Positions 14,037-17,046 of a DNA stretch of 17,046 nt are shown here, piece by piece. A model generated the notes under the pieces. The model did no database searches. It saw nothing but the letters and a program-made list of their open reading frames with translations, and was not told the DNA's origin. The DNA is taken from contig JAVVPO010000055.1 of assembly GCA_036655715.1 (NCBI GenBank), forward strand, positions 1 through 17,046. The letters are read 5' to 3'. Source of the stretch: JAVVPO01 sp036655715 (GTDB lineage Bacteria > Bacillota > Clostridia > Lachnospirales > Cellulosilyticaceae). Every line of letters starts with the position of its first letter. Position 1 is the stretch's first letter. Both the position numbers and the translations under genes were made by a program.

Positions 14037-14660
14037 ATGCAAGATCAAAACAAACTTTTTTCAACACAAAATCTTATTAAGATGGGACTTTTAAGTGCTA
14101 TAGCTGTAGTGCTTATGCAGTATGGGGCTATCAAACTACCGATGTTATTTCCAAGTTTTTTGGAGATAGATTTTAGTGAAGTACCGGCTATTATAGCCAT
14201 ACTTACTATCAATCCAATGGCAGGGCTAGTTGTAATAGTGATAAAGAATTTGCTCAAACTTCTCATGTTTGGTAGTAGCACAGGTGGAAGTGGAGAGCTT
14301 GCCAATATGGTTGTTTCAATAGGCTATATCTTGCCACTTATGTGGTATGTAAAAAAAGGTAGGGATTTAAAGACTGTAACAAAAGGAATTATGTGGGGCA
14401 TATTAGGGATCGCTGTAGCAGGTGCATTAATCAATTATTTTGTAACACTTCCTATTTATGCAAACCTCTTTATGCCAATGGAAACAATTATAGAGATGGG
14501 GCATGCTATCTTCCCAGCTATCAATAGTAAATTAACTTTTGTTCTTTACTCCATTGTACCATTTAATATATTTAAAGGCGTATTAGTTGCAATAGCTAGT
14601 GTAGCTTTCATCAAAGCGATCTATCCAATGCTTAAATATTTGGCTCCTAAAAGGGCATAA
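14037..14660 (+). CDS. ribU: RibU, substrate-binding S component of the ECF riboflavin transporter
   Basis: A 207-aa membrane protein with about six hydrophobic helices. The RibU pattern is clear: KLPMLFPSFLEIDFSEVP (about residues 36-53) and the conserved loop KNLLKLLMFGSSTGGSGE (about 71-88). With the shared ECF energy-coupling module (EcfA, EcfA' and EcfT, not encoded in this window) it imports riboflavin. The ATG at 14037 is set by AGGAGG at 14022-14027, 9 nt upstream; any earlier in-frame start lies within the riboswitch. The FMN riboswitch directly upstream gives strong independent support for the flavin assignment and for repression when FMN is high. It is a single-gene unit ended by a 16-bp hairpin. 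Confidence 0.95.
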   Translation: MQDQNKLFSTQNLIKMGLLSAIAVVLMQYGAIKLPMLFPSFLEIDFSEVPAIIAILTINPMAGLVVIVIKNLLKLLMFGSSTGGSGELANMVVSIGYILPLMWYVKKGRDLKTVTKGIMWGILGIAVAGALINYFVTLPIYANLFMPMETIIEMGHAIFPAINSKLTFVLYSIVPFNIFKGVLVAIASVAFIKAIYPMLKYLAPKRA

Positions 14661-14663
14661 GAT

Positions 14664-14703
14664 AAAGAGGAGATGTCTCAAAATACGAGACATCTCCTCT
14701 TTT
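14664..14703. terminator. Terminator between convergent ribU and rubrerythrin genes
   Basis: A perfect 16-bp stem pairs 14664-14679 with 14687-14702 around a 7-nt loop. The + strand side ends in TTTT. The - strand side has only a short T run, so it is better for ribU than for rubrerythrin, whose stop lies 13 nt away. Confidence 0.82.
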
Positions 14704-14715
14704 AAGTTGATAGGA

Positions 14716-15303
14716 TTAAGTAGAAGGGGTAGGAACAACCATAAAGTATGCTTGTGGATAGTGACAGTTTGGACAAACCATAGGTGCCTCAGGGCCAGTA
14801 TGGACATGACCACAGTGAATACATTTGTAATAAACTTCATTTTCTTTTTTAAATAAAGTACTACTAGCTAATTCATCAGCAAATTTTGTGAAACGCGTTT
14901 CATGTTCGCCTTCGATCTCACCAATCATCTTGAAATGATAAGAGATTTCTTTGAAACCTTCAGCCGCAGCTATCTCTGCAAAGTGAGGATAAACATTAGT
15001 ATGCTCATCATGCTCACCAGCAGCAGCCCCCAATAGGTTATCACGTGTTGCACCGATTTCTACAGGGTATTCCCCGTTTACAGGAACAGAAGCCTGACCT
15101 AAACCATTATAAAGAAAATCAAAGAAGATTTTAGCATGAGCAAGTTCGTTGTTAGCAGTTTCTTTGAAAACATTTTCTAACTGCTTATAGCCTTCTTCTA
15201 AAGCAATAGCCGCAAAAAGATCATAACGTGTACGCGCTTGGGATTCCCCAGCAAAACTGCGCATGAGATTAAGACAGGTTTCACTGCCTTTTAAAATAGT
15301 CAT
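14716..15303 (-). CDS. rbr: Rubrerythrin
   Basis: A 195-aa non-haem iron protein that reduces hydrogen peroxide in anaerobes, cytoplasmic, with electrons from rubredoxin or NADH-linked partners. The ferritin-like diiron domain keeps E20 (FAGESQARTRY), the pair E53-x-x-H56 (NNELAHAK), E97/E100 (GEHDEH) and a second pair, E131-x-x-H134 (EGEH). The C-terminal rubredoxin-like domain holds an Fe(Cys)4 site from CIHCG (C161, C164) and CPNCH (C177, C180). Length and domain order match classical rubrerythrins. AAGGGAG lies about 11 nt before the ATG. It points away from tsaE. No convincing PerR box is visible upstream. Its presence fits an anaerobic or microaerophilic host. Confidence 0.96.
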   Translation of the reverse strand: MTILKGSETCLNLMRSFAGESQARTRYDLFAAIALEEGYKQLENVFKETANNELAHAKIFFDFLYNGLGQASVPVNGEYPVEIGATRDNLLGAAAGEHDEHTNVYPHFAEIAAAEGFKEISYHFKMIGEIEGEHETRFTKFADELASSTLFKKENEVYYKCIHCGHVHTGPEAPMVCPNCHYPQAYFMVVPTPST

Positions 15304-15423
15304 AGTTTATTACTCCCTTCAAGTCGTTAATCAAATTATCTGCAAAACACAAGAGAATTATGTATAAATTTTTTGGAAAAAATCATACTCCAAGAAGTGA
15401 AAGAAAGATAGAGTAAAAAAAAT

Positions 15424-15452
15424 TTGCAAGTTTAAGATAAGCATATTAAAAT
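15424..15452 (+). promoter_or_regulatory. Sigma-A promoter for tsaE-tsaB-rimI
   Basis: TTGCAA at 15424-15429 and TAAAAT at 15447-15452 have a 17-nt spacer, leaving a leader of about 30 nt to the tsaE start. Confidence 0.6.
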
Positions 15453-15474
15453 AAACTTTATGATTAGATGATTG

Positions 15475-15480
15475 AAAGGA
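15475..15480 (+). promoter_or_regulatory. Ribosome binding site that sets the tsaE start
   Basis: AAAGGA lies 8 nt before ATG 15489. The in-frame ATG at 15468 lies upstream of this site and would be only about 9 nt from the predicted transcript start. Confidence 0.65.
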
Positions 15481-15488
15481 CGGATAAA

Positions 15489-15905
15489 ATGAACTTTGAG
15501 AGTTTTACAGAGCAAGAAACTTTTGATATAGCCTATAAAATAGCAAATAAGGCAAAGACCGGAGATATTTACTGCTTAATAGGAGACTTAGGAGTAGGAA
15601 AGACGATTTTTTCTAAAGGATTTGCAAAAGGACTAGGTATTGAAGAGCATATTACAAGCCCCACTTTTACGATTGTACAAGAATACGCTGGGAAGATGCC
15701 TCTTTATCACTTTGATATCTACCGTATAGAAGATATAGAGGAATTAGAATTAATCGGATATGAGGATTATTTCTTTGGTAATGGGGTATGTCTTGTTGAG
15801 TGGGCAAACAATGTAGAAGAAGCTATACCGAAGGAAGCTAAATGGATTTATATAGATAAAGATTTAGAAAAAGGATTCGACTATAGAAAAATAACAATAA
15901 AGTAG
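15489..15905 (+). CDS. tsaE: TsaE, ATPase of tRNA t6A synthesis
   Basis: A 138-aa cytoplasmic P-loop protein, formerly YdiB/YjeE. It supports the TsaB-TsaD complex in making N6-threonylcarbamoyl-adenosine at position 37 of ANN-reading tRNAs. Walker A is GDLGVGKT (residues 32-39). The switch segment SPTFTIVQEY and the family motif YHFDIYRIED are intact, and LVEWANN follows near the C-terminus. The length is normal with this start. Its stop codon overlaps the ribosome binding site of tsaB, 8 nt upstream of the next ATG, so the two are translated in tandem. Confidence 0.95.
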   Translation: MNFESFTEQETFDIAYKIANKAKTGDIYCLIGDLGVGKTIFSKGFAKGLGIEEHITSPTFTIVQEYAGKMPLYHFDIYRIEDIEELELIGYEDYFFGNGVCLVEWANNVEEAIPKEAKWIYIDKDLEKGFDYRKITIK

Positions 15906-15913
15906 GTGGAGAA

Positions 15914-16624
15914 ATGAAAATTATAGCAATAGATGCATCAGGAATGGCAGGTAGTGTAGCTTATATGAAGGATGCTCAATTAGTAGGTGAATATTATATT
16001 TGTCATAAGCTGACACATTCAGAGACTATTATGCCAATGCTGGAAGACTTGAAAAAGTTAGTTGATATTAATCTAGAAGAAGTAGATGCTATTGCGGTGA
16101 CAAGTGGTCCAGGCTCATTTACAGGACTTAGAATAGGTGTTGCCACAGCTAAGGCTATGGCACTTGCTTTAGATATACCTATAATAGGTATACCGACTTT
16201 AGATGTTATGGCACATAACATAGCTTATACAGATAGCTTGATTTGTCCAATTATGGATGCTAGAAGAAATCAGGTTTACACAAGTATTTATAAATGGAAT
16301 GAAGAAACATTAGAGCGTATTAATGACCATGAGGCCATAGATATGGGAGAACTTTTAGCTAAGTTTGAGCAGCTAGAAGGAAATGTTATCTTTGTAGGAG
16401 ATGGCATAGATGTATTTAGAGGGCAGATTATTGAGTGTTTAGGCAAGAGAGCAAAATTCGCTCCAAGTTTCCTCAAAATGCAACGTGCAAGTGCACTAGG
16501 ACATATTGCTTGTAGGGCATATGAAGAAGGCAATGTAGAAGATGCAGACTTATTTGCACCTATTTATCTTAGAAAATCTCAAGCTGAAAGAGAGTTAGAG
16601 GAGAGAGAAGCACGTGAAAATTAG
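15914..16624 (+). CDS. tsaB: TsaB, scaffold subunit of the t6A synthase
   Basis: A 236-aa ASKHA-fold protein, formerly YeaZ. It dimerises with TsaD and activates it in threonylcarbamoyl transfer to tRNA. The start MKIIAIDASG and the signature TSGPGSFTGLRIGVATAK (about residues 64-81) are diagnostic, as is IPTLDVMAHNI. The C-terminal tail is strongly charged (RELEEREAREN). AGGTGGAG (15904-15911) overlaps the tsaE stop. The last 11 nt overlap the rimI start in another frame. No odd residues were noted. Confidence 0.95.
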   Translation: MKIIAIDASGMAGSVAYMKDAQLVGEYYICHKLTHSETIMPMLEDLKKLVDINLEEVDAIAVTSGPGSFTGLRIGVATAKAMALALDIPIIGIPTLDVMAHNIAYTDSLICPIMDARRNQVYTSIYKWNEETLERINDHEAIDMGELLAKFEQLEGNVIFVGDGIDVFRGQIIECLGKRAKFAPSFLKMQRASALGHIACRAYEEGNVEDADLFAPIYLRKSQAERELEEREAREN

Positions 16625-17046
16625 AATAGCAACTCATGAAGATATAGAAGGGATATATGCTATTGAAGAGAATTCATTTAGTAAGCCTTGGTCATTAGAA
16701 TCTATGAGTAATGACCTGAAAAATCCCATAGCTACATACATTATTGCCGAAGAAGATAATTGTGTCATAGGTTATGTAGGGGTATGGAATGTGATGAGCG
16801 AAGGGCAGATAACCAATGTAGCTGTAGCTTCAGCCTATAGAGAAAAAGGAGTAGGCTCTAAACTGATAGAAGGTTTACTTGAATATGCAAAGGAGAATCA
16901 ATTAGTTCTTTTATTACTAGAAGTTAGAAGTAGTAATAGTGCAGCTCAAAAGCTATATAGTAAATTTGGATTTGGGCAATTGGCTGTTAGAAAAGGTTAT
17001 TATAGCCATCCAAAAGAAGATGCACTGATTATGGGGCTAAAGTTAA
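16614..17046 (+). CDS. rimI: RimI-type ribosomal protein alanine N-acetyltransferase, cut by window end
   Basis: A GNAT-family acetyltransferase expected to acetylate the N-terminal alanine of ribosomal protein S18, or protein N-termini more broadly. It starts at GTG 16614, 11 nt inside tsaB, with GAGGAG about 10 nt upstream. The product reads (V)KIRIATHEDIEGIYAIEE and continues with FSKPWSLESM near residue 24, GYVGVWNVMSEGQITNVAV and the acetyl-CoA loop REKGVGSKL. It ends with EVRSSNSAAQKLYSKFGF and YYSHPKEDALIMGLKL. There are 144 full codons in the window and no stop, so only a few residues are missing from a usual length of about 150. Gene order tsaE-tsaB-rimI supports the call; tsaD often follows. 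Confidence 0.92.
   Translation, partial: MKIRIATHEDIEGIYAIEENSFSKPWSLESMSNDLKNPIATYIIAEEDNCVIGYVGVWNVMSEGQITNVAVASAYREKGVGSKLIEGLLEYAKENQLVLLLLEVRSSNSAAQKLYSKFGFGQLAVRKGYYSHPKEDALIMGLKL

Noticed and set aside
15304..15420. PerR box or other peroxide-responsive operator ahead of rubrerythrin
   Set aside because: The closest candidate (TTATACATAATT on the - strand) matches too few positions of the PerR dyad, and no clear promoter could be placed.
1..17046. CRISPR array, IS element, prophage, toxin-antitoxin pair, tRNA or rRNA genes
   Set aside because: I saw no regularly spaced repeats, transposase or integrase motifs, tRNA-like cloverleaf or rRNA sequence on either strand.

Overview
This AT-rich window looks like chromosomal core DNA from a low-GC Gram-positive bacterium, most likely a clostridium of the Lachnospirales type. 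The grounds are strong AGGAGG-type ribosome binding sites, TTGAnn/TATAAT promoters, an FMN riboswitch ahead of ribU, a tsaE-tsaB-rimI cluster, rubrerythrin, and a GH18 protein with S-layer homology repeats. The genus is inference. There is no sign of a phage, IS element, CRISPR array, tRNA or rRNA gene. One assembly gap of exactly 100 N lies at 4384-4483.

Region 1 (1-4287, + strand) holds poorly characterised genes. First comes a small three-helix membrane protein followed by a structured terminator-like RNA. Next is a probable operon of an EcsC-family protein, an SLH/GH18 protein and a four-helix membrane protein. Two small single-gene units follow (96 aa unknown; 101 aa GRAM/PH-like). Each has a clear sigma-A promoter with a dyad next to or over it, and each ends in an unusually long near-perfect hairpin terminator.

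Region 2 (4288-10611, - strand) holds a membrane-anchored TPR protein interrupted by the gap, then a complete nucleoside ABC importer. Reading in the direction of transcription, the importer is the lipoprotein NupN (BMP family), a terminator, the double ATPase NupO and the permeases NupP and NupQ. Between nupN and nupO lies an 84-nt remnant of a second BMP lipoprotein gene, which points to an ancestral tandem pair.

Region 3 (10900-14703, + strand) holds an unrecognised cysteine-rich 191-aa protein and the RNA-binding protein Tex. These are followed by a promoter that starts 3 nt after the tex stop, an FMN riboswitch with a visible antiterminator/terminator switch, and the riboflavin transporter subunit RibU.

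Region 4 (14704-17046) holds rubrerythrin on the - strand and then, on the + strand, tsaE-tsaB-rimI, which covers tRNA t6A synthesis and ribosomal protein N-acetylation. rimI starts at a GTG inside the end of tsaB and runs off the window a few codons before its expected end.

I do not see a convincing new multi-gene defence or metabolic system. The best leads are the BMP gene remnant, the frame problem at the gap, the promoter-embedded dyads, the structured RNA at 385-484 and the unidentified cysteine-rich protein.
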